Assembly: GCF_030406325.1 (NCBI RefSeq)
Contig: NZ_JAUEQY010000020.1
Coordinates: 1 to 64,000, forward strand
Source: Actinomadura sp. DC4
Lineage (GTDB): Bacteria > Actinomycetota > Actinomycetes > Streptosporangiales > Streptosporangiaceae
DNA: 64,000 bases
Direction: 5' to 3'
This document shows, piece by piece, positions 23,140 through 31,799 of this stretch. A program made the translations under genes and the position numbers. The notes below the pieces were generated by a model. That model searched no databases and had not been told where the DNA came from. It saw only the letters and a program-made list of their open reading frames with translations. Positions within the stretch are counted from its first letter, which is position 1, and each line of letters starts with the position of its first letter.

Positions 23140-26010
23140 TCAGACCAGGCCCATCCTGTGCGCCGTCGCGGCGGCCTCGCCCCGGCTCGTCACCTCCAGC
23201 TTGGCCAGGATGTTGGAGACGTGCACGCTGGCGGTCTTGGCCGAGATGAACAGCTCGCCGGCGATCTCGCGGTTGCTGCGGCCGTCCGCCACCAGGCGGA
23301 GCACCTCGCGCTCGCGCGGGGTCAGGCCGAGCGAGTGGCCGCCGGCCAGGCCGCCGAGCGGGACGCGGGCCCGCCGGGCGGACGCCTCGATGCGCTCCCG
23401 CAGCGGCCGGGCGCCCAGGCCGCCGGCCAGCTCGGCGGCGCGCCGCAGGCGTACGGCGGCCTCCTCGCGGTCGGCCGCGGCGCTCGCGGCCCGCCACAGC
23501 GCGTACGACAGCGGGTGCGGCTCGCTCAGGTCCTCCCAGGCGGCGGCGACCTCGTCCCATCGTGCCTGCTCGGAGATGCCTTCGGCGCGGTCGGCCTCCG
23601 CCTCGAACACGAGACGGCGCGCGAGCTGGGGCCGCCCGCGCGCGGGCATCTTCTCCGCCTCGTCGCGCAGTAGGCCCAGCAGCCGGGCCGAACGCTCGCC
23701 GGGCGCCTCGGCGCAGGCGTGCGCCGCCGCGGCGATCAGCGGCCAGCCGTACCGGGCGTTGACCGACGGATGCAGCTCGGTGACCACCTGCTCCACGACG
23801 TCGAGCGCCCCGGTGAGATCACCCTCGGCCACCCGCAGGTCGAGCCGGAGCCGTACGGAGGGGAAGAGCTCCTGGGTACGGGAGAACGTCGGTGCCAGGA
23901 CGGCGTCGAGCGCGGCGGCCGCGCGTGCGGCGGCGACGAGGTCGCCGCGGTTGAGCGCGATGTCGCCGAGCGCGTAGTGGAGAGAGGCGCGGGTGAGCGG
24001 CGGCGGCGACAGCTCCAGCGCGTGTTCGGTCATCTCCAGGACCTCGTCCCAGCGGCCCAGCGCGTGCAGCGGCTCGGTCACGTTGATCGTGAGGAACGCG
24101 CCGGACGTGCGGGCCTGGCCGTGCTTGCGCGCCAGGGCGATGCCGCGCTGGGCGGTCTCGATGGCGCGTTCGTGCTCGCCGATGCTCTCCAGGACGTGGG
24201 ACTCGTTGGTCGCCACGCGCAGCATCGCGGAGTCGTCGGCGCCGCGCCGGTAGACCTCGGCCGCCTCGGCCAGGAGCTCCAGGTGGCGTTCGCTGTCGGT
24301 CTCGGTGAAGTCGCAGGCGGCGATCGTGGTGAGCGCGTGCGCCTCGACCGTGGCGTCGCCGGACTCGCGGGCCACCTCCAGCGCCTCGGCGGCCAGCGCC
24401 CGCCCCTCGTCCGCGCCGTTCGGCAGCAGGTAGAGGTGCTGCGCCAGCGTGGACAGCACGCGGGCGCGGGTGACGCTGGGCGGGTCGACGGGTACGAGAC
24501 GGGCGGCCTCGCGCAGGTCGTCCAGCGCCGTACGGTGGCCGAGCCGGATCTTGAGCCGGCCGCGCTGCTCGAGTACGCCTGCGGCGCACAGCGGGTCGTC
24601 GATCTCCTTGAGCGCCTCCTTGGCGAAGGCCACACCGCGCTCGGTCTCGCCCGCGAGGTCGGCGGCCTCGATCGCCTTTTCCAGCACGTCGGAGTGGCCG
24701 ACGCCGAGCCGCTCGGCCGCGTCGGGCACCCGGTCCCACAGCGTGAGGACACGGTCGATCATGCGCAGCCACTCGGTGTAGGCGGTCGCCTCCTTGGCCA
24801 CCTGCGCCGCCTGCCAGGCGCTGACGAGCGCCCAGGTCATGTCGTGCGCGGAGTACCAGTGGTGGGCCAGCTCGGCGGCGGCACGACCCGGCGGCACGAG
24901 CGCCGGGTCGCCCTCCAGCGCCTCGGCGAACCGCGTGTGCGTACGGGTGTGCTCGCCGGGCAGCAGGTCGCCGTGGATCGCCTCACGCATGAGCGCGTGC
25001 CGGAAGGCGTACGCCTCGCCGTCCACGACCAGGACGTTCGCCGCGACGGCGGGCCGCAGCACCCGGGTCAGCCCGGTGTCGTCCAGCCCGCTGACCGCGG
25101 CCAGCAGCGCGTGCTCGACCCGGTCGCCGCCCGCGCTGGCCACGCGGAGGATCTCCTGGGTCTCCTCGGGCAGCCGCTGCACGCTGCCCAGGATCAAGTC
25201 ACGGAGCGACTCGGGAAGCTCGCAGTTGATCTCGCCGTCGCGGCCGAGCAGGGCCTCCACGAACAGCGGATTGCCCTCGCTGCGCTCGTACACCTCATCG
25301 AGGAGCCGCGCGGCGGGGTCACGCCCGAGGATGCCGCGCGCCTGCTGGGCGACGGCGCGCCGGGGGAGCCGGTCGAGGTCGAGGCGGCGCACCCAGCCGG
25401 CCCGGTCGAGCTCGGCGAGCAGCGGCCGCAGCGGATGGCTGCGGTGCAGTTCGTCGGAGCGATAGGTGACGATCACCAGCAGGCCCGGCGGCAGGTTGCG
25501 GATCATGTAGCTGAGCAGGTCGCGGGTCGATCGTTCGGCCCAGTGGGCGTCCTCGATCACCAGGACGGCGGGCGTCTCCTCGGTCAGCCGCTCGAACAGC
25601 AGCAGGACGTGGTCGAACAATCGCGTACGTGCCTCGGTGGTGGCCGCCTCGGTGTCCGGCTCGCCGAACTCCGGCAGCAGCCGGGCCAGCCCGCCGGGGT
25701 TGCCGCCGGGCAGGAGCGCCGTGACGCCGTCGACGCCGATCTCGCGCACGAGCCCGCGGAGCACCGCGCTGAACGGCGCGAACGGCAGGCCCTCGGAACT
25801 GATCTGCAGGCACCCGCCGATGAGGACCCGCAGGCCGGGCGTCTTACGCCGCGCATTGTCGAGGAACTCCCGGATCAGCCGGGTCTTGCCGACCCCCGCC
25901 TCGCCTCCGACGAGCAGCGCGGCCGGGGTGTCCCGCAGGGCGGCGTCGAGAAAAGCCAGCTCACTGGAGCGGCCGACCATGACCGCGCTGATCCCCTGCT
26001 GATTCGGCAC
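23140..26010 (-). CDS. LAL-type LuxR-family regulator with AAA ATPase domain (paralogue 2)
   Basis: A 956-residue relative of the regulator at 18126, collinear in domains: VGRSSELAFL, Walker A GGEAGVGKTRLI, Walker B AVLVIEDAHWAERSTRDLLS, a long TPR-like helical centre, and the LuxR domain LTPREREVLRLVADGRSNRE with FISAKTASVHVSNILAKLEV. The GTG at 26010 is used; an ATG at 25980 directly before VGRSSEL is possible. The two LAL genes share orientation and bracket the sigma operon. Whether this is duplication of one regulator or two sensors of different ligands cannot be read from sequence. Confidence 0.92.
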   Translation of the reverse strand: MPNQQGISAVMVGRSSELAFLDAALRDTPAALLVGGEAGVGKTRLIREFLDNARRKTPGLRVLIGGCLQISSEGLPFAPFSAVLRGLVREIGVDGVTALLPGGNPGGLARLLPEFGEPDTEAATTEARTRLFDHVLLLFERLTEETPAVLVIEDAHWAERSTRDLLSYMIRNLPPGLLVIVTYRSDELHRSHPLRPLLAELDRAGWVRRLDLDRLPRRAVAQQARGILGRDPAARLLDEVYERSEGNPLFVEALLGRDGEINCELPESLRDLILGSVQRLPEETQEILRVASAGGDRVEHALLAAVSGLDDTGLTRVLRPAVAANVLVVDGEAYAFRHALMREAIHGDLLPGEHTRTHTRFAEALEGDPALVPPGRAAAELAHHWYSAHDMTWALVSAWQAAQVAKEATAYTEWLRMIDRVLTLWDRVPDAAERLGVGHSDVLEKAIEAADLAGETERGVAFAKEALKEIDDPLCAAGVLEQRGRLKIRLGHRTALDDLREAARLVPVDPPSVTRARVLSTLAQHLYLLPNGADEGRALAAEALEVARESGDATVEAHALTTIAACDFTETDSERHLELLAEAAEVYRRGADDSAMLRVATNESHVLESIGEHERAIETAQRGIALARKHGQARTSGAFLTINVTEPLHALGRWDEVLEMTEHALELSPPPLTRASLHYALGDIALNRGDLVAAARAAAALDAVLAPTFSRTQELFPSVRLRLDLRVAEGDLTGALDVVEQVVTELHPSVNARYGWPLIAAAAHACAEAPGERSARLLGLLRDEAEKMPARGRPQLARRLVFEAEADRAEGISEQARWDEVAAAWEDLSEPHPLSYALWRAASAAADREEAAVRLRRAAELAGGLGARPLRERIEASARRARVPLGGLAGGHSLGLTPREREVLRLVADGRSNREIAGELFISAKTASVHVSNILAKLEVTSRGEAAATAHRMGLV

Positions 26011-26063
26011 AGGTTCAGGATGCCATCAAGGTCGGACAAAACAGACTCAATATCCTGTGCGGC

Positions 26064-26486
26064 ATGCCGCATACGATGCCGGACCTGCCGGCGGACCTGT
26101 TCGCGTACGGCACGCTGCGGTTCCCCGACGTCCTGGAGGCGCTGCTGGGCCGGGTGCCGGAGCACTCGCCGGCCATCGCCCCGGGCTGGCGGGTCGCCGC
26201 GCTGGACGGGCGCGTGTATCCGGTGCTGGTCCCGGGCCCGGGCGCGGCGGGCGGAATCCTGATCTCCGGCCTGACGGCGGAGGAGTGGCAGGTCATCGAC
26301 GCGTACGAGGACTCCTTCTATTCGCTGGAACGCGTCTCCTTGGTGGGCGGCCGCGCGGGGTGGGCGTACCTGACCCGCGACGGTACGACCGGGCTGCCGT
26401 CTGACTGGTCGCCGGACGACTTCACCCTCCGGCATCTGGACGGCTTCACCGGCGCGTGCCGGGAGTGGCGCCGCGCGTACGGCTAG
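26064..26486 (+). CDS. Gamma-glutamylcyclotransferase-family (AIG2-like) protein
   Basis: A 140-residue protein of the AIG2/BtrG fold. The signature DLFAYGTLRFPDVLEALLGR matches the Y-G-T/S-L-R substrate-binding loop, and the catalytic glutamate is expected in IDAYEDSFYSLERVSL. The C-terminal part W-x-x-x-DF-x-LRHLDGF fits the family. It likely removes gamma-glutamyl groups as 5-oxoproline or a related cyclic product. It stands alone after the LAL gene in divergent orientation, with no clear ribosome site at the ATG; start 26064 follows a GGCATGCCGC palindrome. Confidence 0.85.
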   Translation: MPHTMPDLPADLFAYGTLRFPDVLEALLGRVPEHSPAIAPGWRVAALDGRVYPVLVPGPGAAGGILISGLTAEEWQVIDAYEDSFYSLERVSLVGGRAGWAYLTRDGTTGLPSDWSPDDFTLRHLDGFTGACREWRRAYG

Positions 26487-26561
26487 CCGGGACATTCGTC
26501 CTGTCCGGCCGTGGATCGATGGCTCTGCCGCGCCGGCCGCACGAGCCGGAGACTCGGAGCC

Positions 26562-27389
26562 ATGACTCTGCGACGGTTCCCCTTCGTCACGGCGGCGGTC
26601 TTCGGCGTCACCCTGACGGCGAACCTCCTGCTGTTCGCCGTGCACGGCCTGCTGGGACGCATGGAGCGTTCACCGGCCGGGCTGCACGGCGACTGGTGGC
26701 GTACGGTCACCGCCTTGTCCGGCCAGGACGGCGGCGTGGCCGGGACGGTGTCCAACCTGGCGTTCCTGGTCGTGATCGGCGCCATCGCCGAACAGCTCAC
26801 CTCCCGGCCGCGCTGGCTGTTGTGCTACTTCGGCACGGGCCTGGTGGGGGAGTTCGCGGGTTACGGCTGGCAGCCGTACGGGGCGGGAAACTCGGTGGCG
26901 ATCTGCGGCCTGGCGGGCGTCGTGGCGGTGGCGCTGTGGTCGGACGCGAAACGGGTGCCGTCGCTCGGCCCGGGCGTACTGCTGGTCTGGTGCGGCGCGC
27001 TGCTGGCGTACTTCTGGTCTCCGCTGGTCGTGCTGGGGGTGGTGGCCGGCCTGCTGACGAGAGGCCGAGCCCCGCGCTGGACGGCCGCGGCGGCATTGGC
27101 GACCGGCGTGACGTTGACGGCCGCCGAGAACCTCCACGGCGCCGCACTACTGGCCGGCCTGACCCTCGCGACCCTCCTGACCCGTCCTGCACGCGCCGGC
27201 GTCCACGGGGCCGTGCCGTCGGGTTCGGCGACTGGTCACGACCGTTCGCTTCGGCGGCTCACCTCTTTCGCCGTACTGCCCGGGATCGAGGACGACCAGC
27301 GGCCGGCGGGAGAACGGCCCGCCCGGCTCACGTCGCCGGGGTGGGTTCCGGGAGTGCGGCGACGCCGACCGCCAGCAGATTCAGTGTGA
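26562..27389 (+). CDS. Rhomboid-like intramembrane serine protease
   Basis: A 275-residue membrane protein with about six spans. The rhomboid pattern is visible: LHGDWWRTVTAL (after span 1), the helix YGAGNSVAICGLAG with candidate nucleophile Ser111, and AAENLHGAALLAG with His192 as catalytic base. The usual G-x-S-G is G-N-S-V here, so activity is likely but not certain. The ~55-residue C-terminal tail is polar and Arg-rich and overlaps the convergent gene by 62 bases. Start 26562 (MTLRRFPF) is chosen because the upstream codons are unlike a membrane-protein N-terminus. Confidence 0.72.
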   Translation: MTLRRFPFVTAAVFGVTLTANLLLFAVHGLLGRMERSPAGLHGDWWRTVTALSGQDGGVAGTVSNLAFLVVIGAIAEQLTSRPRWLLCYFGTGLVGEFAGYGWQPYGAGNSVAICGLAGVVAVALWSDAKRVPSLGPGVLLVWCGALLAYFWSPLVVLGVVAGLLTRGRAPRWTAAAALATGVTLTAAENLHGAALLAGLTLATLLTRPARAGVHGAVPSGSATGHDRSLRRLTSFAVLPGIEDDQRPAGERPARLTSPGWVPGVRRRRPPADSV

Positions 27390-28053
27390 TCAGTACCAGG
27401 AGGTCGTCCAACGGCAGGGGGCCGTTGGCGTCGAGGAGGGTGGTGACGCCGACGAGGATCGAGCCGCGGGACCGTGCGAGGTCGGCGGTGGACGGGGGGA
27501 TCGTGATGTTCGGCCACTCATGGCGGGCCGGGGTGCCGACGGTGACGGAGATCCGTTCCCCGTCGATGCGGGCGGTGAGCTCGGGCGTCGGCGTGGTCGA
27601 GGTGAGCGTCGTGAGGCCGTGCGCGAAACCAGAGGCCCGGAAGATGTCCTGCGTGGCCATCCGCCATGCGCCGTCGTCGTCGCGGTGCAGGGGCATCGCC
27701 TCGTACGCCGGATTGACCAGGAAGAACGGCACATCGTCAGTGAGCAGAGCGGGTGCCACCTCGGCCGGCAGCGTGAAGGCCCCGGCCCGCCAGGTCAGGT
27801 GCGGCACACCGCCCGGCGACCGGTACGGCTCGTCGTGCCAGCCGGCCGGATGGCAGCGGCCGTGATGGATTAACGCGATCGCCACCGGCCCGTCGGCGTA
27901 GACCGCGAGTGCGGGGGTCTGCCATCGGCGGAACCGCCGGCCGCAGGTCTGGCAGTCCACCGGCCGTAGCTGCGTGCGCAGTTCGTTCAGAACCTTCTCG
28001 CCGAGCCGGGCACGGGTCGTCGCTTCGGTGCGGAGCCTGATCCTGATCGCCAT
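27328..28053 (-). CDS. Conserved hypothetical protein with Cys pair
   Basis: A 241-residue soluble protein of no recognised family. CQTCGRRFRRW near residue 34 looks like half of a zinc ribbon, with a further HHGRCH about 25 residues on, so a metal site C-x2-C...H-x3-C is plausible. The rest is mixed alpha/beta with DGAWRMATQDIF and a Pro/Thr-rich end. GGGAGAG precedes the ATG at 28053, supporting this start. It overlaps the rhomboid tail on the other strand and shares orientation with the TetR gene upstream, separated by 68 bases. Confidence 0.62.
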   Translation of the reverse strand: MAIRIRLRTEATTRARLGEKVLNELRTQLRPVDCQTCGRRFRRWQTPALAVYADGPVAIALIHHGRCHPAGWHDEPYRSPGGVPHLTWRAGAFTLPAEVAPALLTDDVPFFLVNPAYEAMPLHRDDDGAWRMATQDIFRASGFAHGLTTLTSTTPTPELTARIDGERISVTVGTPARHEWPNITIPPSTADLARSRGSILVGVTTLLDANGPLPLDDLLVLITLNLLAVGVAALPEPTPAT

Positions 28054-28121
28054 ACCGCGCTCTCCCACTCGCTCGCGACCGGACGCCGGGCCGGCGTCCG
28101 TCGGACGATAGCGGTCTGGGG

Positions 28122-28757
28122 TCACGGCCGGCGCGTGCGGTGAGCGGTGACCTCGGCGGCGGAGCGGGCGGCGGCCTCAGCGGTGTCGCCGGCGCCGGTC
28201 GCGAGCTTCATGCCCAGTGGCAGGAGGATCTGCTCGACGCCGTCTCCGCCGAAGTAGCCCGCGATCTCCAGCAGCACGTACCCGTGGATGGCGCTCCAGA
28301 TCTGGGCCGCCGCGCGTGCCGGGTCCTCCTCGCGGGCTCGGCCGGACTCGATGATCCGGGTCACCGCCTTGACGAGGTGGGCGAACGCCGCCTCGCCCTC
28401 CGGCAGGTCGTCCGCCAGCCGGTTGCCGGCGGTGGCGGTCACGCCGAACATCAGGCGGTAGAGCTGCGGGTTCTCCACGGCGTGATCGCGATAGGCCAGG
28501 CCCAGGTCGAGCAGGTCGGCGACGGGATCGTCGCCGTGCGGCGACGACTCCAGGCGGCGGCCCAGGCGGATGAAGCCCTCCCGCGCGATCGCCCGGATCA
28601 GCTGGGGCATTCCGCCGAAGTGCGTGTAGACGGCCATGGTCGACATGCCCGACTCCGCCGCCAGCCGGCGTGCCTGCAGGCTCTCGGGGCCGGCCTCGGA
28701 CAGCAGCCGGATCGCGGTCTCCAGTAGCCGGATCGCGGGTTCCTTCACTCTTGCCAT
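28122..28757 (-). CDS. TetR-family repressor
   Basis: A 211-residue regulator. The N-terminal helix-turn-helix is LQARRLAAESGMSTMAVYTHFGGMPQLI, a canonical TetR recognition region. The C-terminal ligand-binding domain resembles the TetR_C_13/AcrR-like helical type, with the FAHLVKAVTRIIESG and AAAQIWSAIHGYVLLEIAGYF helices. It is divergent from a carotenoid oxygenase gene; two palindromes in the 52-base gap are excellent operators. It probably represses both genes until an apocarotenoid or related hydrophobic ligand binds. Confidence 0.92.
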   Translation of the reverse strand: MARVKEPAIRLLETAIRLLSEAGPESLQARRLAAESGMSTMAVYTHFGGMPQLIRAIAREGFIRLGRRLESSPHGDDPVADLLDLGLAYRDHAVENPQLYRLMFGVTATAGNRLADDLPEGEAAFAHLVKAVTRIIESGRAREEDPARAAAQIWSAIHGYVLLEIAGYFGGDGVEQILLPLGMKLATGAGDTAEAAARSAAEVTAHRTRRP

Positions 28758-28763
28758 TCAACC

Positions 28764-28797
28764 ATAACAATGTTATTCCTATCCATAACAACGTTAT
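28764..28797. promoter_or_regulatory. Twin TetR operators between tetR and carotenoid oxygenase
   Basis: Two palindromes, ATAACAATGTTAT (28764-28776) and ATAACAACGTTAT (28785-28797), lie in the divergent gap, 21 bp apart start to start (two helical turns, same DNA face). Both are preceded by CC. They are far more AT-rich than the neighbourhood. The arrangement suits cooperative binding of two TetR dimers. Confidence 0.75.
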
Positions 28798-28809
28798 AGG
28801 GAGGATGTC

Positions 28810-30249
28810 GTGCGCAATCCGTACCTTGAGGGGAACTTCGCGCCGGTCCGCCAGGAGCACACGATCACCGACCTGGACGTGACGGGGACGATCCCCGGGC
28901 ATCTGGACGGCAGATACCTGCGCAACGGGCCCAATCCGGCCGCCGAGGTCGATCCCGGCGCGTACCACTGGTTCATGGGTGACGGCATGGTGCACGGCGT
29001 ACGCATCCGCGACGGCCGGGCCGAGTGGTACCGCAACCGCTGGGTGCGCTCGGAGCACATCGCCGCCACCCTCGGCGAGCCGTACGACCTGCGTCCCTCG
29101 AGCGCGCCGATCCAGAGCCTGAGCGCCAACACCAATGTGATCGGCCACGCCGGCCGTACGCTCGCGCTGGTCGAGGCCGGGGCGGCCAACTACGAACTCT
29201 CCGACGAACTGGACACGGTCGGGCCGTGCGACTTCGACGGCACGATGCCCGGCGGCTTCACCGCCCATCCGCAGCGCGACCCGGAGACCGGCGAACTGCA
29301 CGCCGTGTCGTACTTCTTCGGCTGGGGCGACCGCGTCCGCTACTCGGTGATCGACGCCGAGGGGCACCTGCGCCGTACGGTCGACGTCCAGGTCACCGGC
29401 AGCCCGATGATGCATGACTTCTCCCTCACCGAGTCGTATGTCGTCTTCTACGACCTGCCGGTGACGTTCGACACGGCCCCGGCCGTACGGACGAGCACGC
29501 CGCGTCTGATGCGCGGCCCGGCCCAGCTCGTCATGTCCGCGCTCATCGGAAAGATCCGCATCCCCGACCCGATCAGCGCGATCGTCGGCCGGAAGGTCCC
29601 CGGGAACAGCCAGATGCCCTACCGGTGGAACCCGGACTATCCCGCACGCATCGGCATCATGCCGCGTACGGGCGACGCTTCCGACGTGCGGTGGTACGAG
29701 GTGGAGCCGTGCTACGTCTTCCACCCGCTCAACGCGTACGAGGAGGGCGACGCGGTCGTGCTGGAGGTGGTCCGCCACGAGAGGGTCTTCGACCAGAACC
29801 TGCACGGCGCCTCCGACAGCCTGCCCACGCTGGCCCGGTGGACGGTCGAGGGCGGAAAGGTACGGGAGGAGACGCTGGACGACCGGGCCCAGGAGTTCCC
29901 GCGGATCGACGAGCGCCGGCTCGGCCGCCGGCACCGGTACGGCTACGCGGTCGGCATCGCGGACGAGGAGGGGACCCCGTCGGACGCGGTGTACCGGCAT
30001 GACCTCGTACGCGGCACGACGACGGCGCGCGGCCTGGGGAAGGGCCGGGAGACCGGGGAGTTCGTCTTCGAACCCCGCTCGGCGGACGCGCCGGAGGACG
30101 ACGGCGTGCTGATGGGCTTCGTGTACGACGCGGCGACCCGGCGCAGCGACCTGATGATCCTCGACGCCGCCACCCTGGAGACCGTGGCCGCCATCCACCT
30201 GCCCGACCGCGTCCCCCACGGCTTCCACGGCAACTGGATCCCCGCTTAG
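28810..30249 (+). CDS. Carotenoid cleavage oxygenase (RPE65/CCD family)
   Basis: A 479-residue non-haem iron dioxygenase. The propeller signature RYLRNGPNPAAEVDP and WFMGDGMVHGVRI is at the N-terminus. Iron-ligand histidines are expected in TAHPQRDPETGELHAVSY, MMHDFSLTESYVVFY, VFHPLNAYEEGDAVV and the terminal HGFHGNWIP; all four positions are present. It would cleave a carotenoid or apocarotenoid, or, as in some bacterial relatives, a stilbene-like double bond. The GTG at 28810 has GGGAGG five bases upstream. The adjacent TetR gene and twin operators indicate substrate-induced expression. Confidence 0.93.
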   Translation: MRNPYLEGNFAPVRQEHTITDLDVTGTIPGHLDGRYLRNGPNPAAEVDPGAYHWFMGDGMVHGVRIRDGRAEWYRNRWVRSEHIAATLGEPYDLRPSSAPIQSLSANTNVIGHAGRTLALVEAGAANYELSDELDTVGPCDFDGTMPGGFTAHPQRDPETGELHAVSYFFGWGDRVRYSVIDAEGHLRRTVDVQVTGSPMMHDFSLTESYVVFYDLPVTFDTAPAVRTSTPRLMRGPAQLVMSALIGKIRIPDPISAIVGRKVPGNSQMPYRWNPDYPARIGIMPRTGDASDVRWYEVEPCYVFHPLNAYEEGDAVVLEVVRHERVFDQNLHGASDSLPTLARWTVEGGKVREETLDDRAQEFPRIDERRLGRRHRYGYAVGIADEEGTPSDAVYRHDLVRGTTTARGLGKGRETGEFVFEPRSADAPEDDGVLMGFVYDAATRRSDLMILDAATLETVAAIHLPDRVPHGFHGNWIPA

Positions 30250-30284
30250 GCCTGTCTCGAGGGCAGCGGGACTTCGACAGGCCT
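30248..30284. terminator. Bidirectional terminator
   Basis: AGGCCTGTC (30248-30256) pairs with GACAGGCCT (30276-30284), extended by a CGA/TCG pairing. It spans the stops of the convergent oxygenase and phosphotransferase genes. Confidence 0.65.
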
Positions 30285-31165
30285 TAACCGTTCCGGAGGT
30301 CGGCGACGAACTCGTCGAGGCGGTGCCCGGCCTCGCCCGGGGAGGGCAGGCACGCGGTCAGGCCCCAGGCGCGGCCGCGGGCCCAGGTCGCGTCGTCCAC
30401 TCCGAGCGCGGCGCGGAAGGTCTCGCGTGCCTCGGCCGGCACGAACGTCCATGCCGCGATCAGGTCGCACGCCGGGTCGCCCACGGCCAGCGTGCCGAAG
30501 TCGATGACCGCGCTCAGCCGGCCGTCGCGCGCCAGGAGGTTGGCAGGGGCCGGGTCGCCGTGGATCCACACGGGCGGCCCGGTCCACGCCGGGGCGGCGA
30601 GCGCGGCCTCCCACACGGCCGTGACGCCCTCGGTGTCGGCGAGGCCCTCCAGTGCCGCGATCCGGGGACGGACGCGCGTCTCCACGGTCGCGGAGTCGCG
30701 TTCGTCGCCCAGGGGCACGCCGCGGAAGCCGTTGCTCCACTCCGGCGGAGGCCCGTCCGACGCGTCGATGCCCCGCAGCGCGGCGAGGAACCCGGCCAGC
30801 TCGACCGCCGCCGCACGCGGATCGGCGATGCGGTCACCCGTGGCGTTCTCTCCGTCCAGCCACCGGTGGACCGACCACGGGAACGGGTAGCCCTCGCCGG
30901 GCTCGCCCCGCGCGACCGGGACCGGGATCGGCAGGGGCAACCGCGGGGCCAGCCACGGCAGCCACCGCTGCTCCCGCGCGACCTGCCCGACCCACCGGGG
31001 CAGACGCGGCAGCCGTACGGACAGGTCCTCGCCCAGCCGGTACGTCGCGTTGTCCAGGCCGGAGGCGTCGACCGGCCGGACCGGCAGTTCCGTCCACTGG
31101 GGGAACTGCGCCGCGACCAGGCGGCGTACGAGCGCGGTGTCGATGGGCACCTCGCCTGGGCGCAT
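30284..31165 (-). CDS. Aminoglycoside phosphotransferase-family kinase
   Basis: A 293-residue APH/choline-kinase-fold protein. The nucleotide lobe has SGLDNATYRLGEDLSVRLPR. The catalytic loop is WIHGDPAPANLLARDGRL (Brenner motif with Asp and Asn), and the metal-binding segment is VIDFGTLAVGDPACDL. This subgroup is widespread and phosphorylates small alcohols or antibiotics; resistance is not implied without tests. GAGGGAG precedes the ATG at 31165, preferred over an in-frame ATG at 31228. It is divergent from the PadR operon. Confidence 0.88.
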   Translation of the reverse strand: MRPGEVPIDTALVRRLVAAQFPQWTELPVRPVDASGLDNATYRLGEDLSVRLPRLPRWVGQVAREQRWLPWLAPRLPLPIPVPVARGEPGEGYPFPWSVHRWLDGENATGDRIADPRAAAVELAGFLAALRGIDASDGPPPEWSNGFRGVPLGDERDSATVETRVRPRIAALEGLADTEGVTAVWEAALAAPAWTGPPVWIHGDPAPANLLARDGRLSAVIDFGTLAVGDPACDLIAAWTFVPAEARETFRAALGVDDATWARGRAWGLTACLPSPGEAGHRLDEFVADLRNG

Positions 31166-31245
31166 GAACACTCCCTCGATGGATGGAGGGCCCATGACAT
31201 CCGGCCACACCAGGAGATGTCCACTCATTTGACGACCGACATGGC

Positions 31246-31273
31246 TAGCCGTTATCTATATGTCTAACGGTTA
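31246..31273. promoter_or_regulatory. PadR operator candidate
   Basis: TAGCCGTTA (31246-31254) and TAACGGTTA (31265-31273) form an inverted repeat with one mismatch and a 10-base spacer, an arrangement typical of PadR-family boxes. It lies 13 bases before the PadR start codon and so would give autoregulation of the whole transporter operon. Confidence 0.6.
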
Positions 31274-31286
31274 GAGGTGATCACGA

Positions 31287-31799
31287 GTGCAAGACGTCCT
31301 GCTCGCGTTGCTGGCGAAGGAGCCCTCCCACGGCTACGAGCTGCGGGCCCGGCTCCAGGAGGCCCTGGGGCCGCTCCAAGACGCGCTCAACGCCGGCCAG
31401 GTGTACGTGACGCTGACCCGGCTGGAGCGGTCCGGCCTGGTCACCGCCGAACGCGTCGGCCAGGCCGACCGGCCGGACCGGAAGGTCTACGCGCTGACGG
31501 CGGAGGGCCAGCGGCGCGTCCAGACCTGGCTGGCCGACATGAGCTGGGCCAAGCCGGCCGACTTCCACCTCAAGCTGGTCGCCGCGGCGGCGGCCCGGCT
31601 GGCCGACCCGGTCGACGTCGTCGAGGCCCAGCGCCGCGAGCTGCTGCGCCGGCTGGCCGACGTCCAGCGCGCCGCTCTCACCGAGCCGGACGGTTCGGCG
31701 GCGGCGCTGCTGCTCGACGGCGTCGTCCTCCGCCTGGAGGCCGACCTGCGCTGGCTCGACGCCTGCGCCCGCTACTGGGATCGAAGGGGAACACCATGA
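31287..31799 (+). CDS. PadR-family transcriptional regulator
   Basis: A 170-residue regulator with an N-terminal winged helix: VLLALLAKEPSHGYELRARL, then TLTRLERSGLVTAERV and RKVYALTAEGQRRV, where the wing strands are intact. A C-terminal helical dimerisation region of the Vir_act_alpha_C type follows. The start is a GTG at 31287. It is first in an operon with an ABC ATPase (4-base ATGA overlap) and FtsX-like permease, so it most likely represses the exporter until an inducer binds, as PadR proteins such as LmrR do. Confidence 0.92.
   Translation: MQDVLLALLAKEPSHGYELRARLQEALGPLQDALNAGQVYVTLTRLERSGLVTAERVGQADRPDRKVYALTAEGQRRVQTWLADMSWAKPADFHLKLVAAAAARLADPVDVVEAQRRELLRRLADVQRAALTEPDGSAAALLLDGVVLRLEADLRWLDACARYWDRRGTP

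Noticed and set aside
23719-26262. A long plus-strand frame of 847 codons
   Set aside because: Antisense to the second LAL regulator; composition is a shadow of its codons.
30284-31165. Calling the APH-family kinase an antibiotic-resistance gene
   Set aside because: The Brenner motif is intact, but this large family phosphorylates many small molecules, and no resistance context is present.
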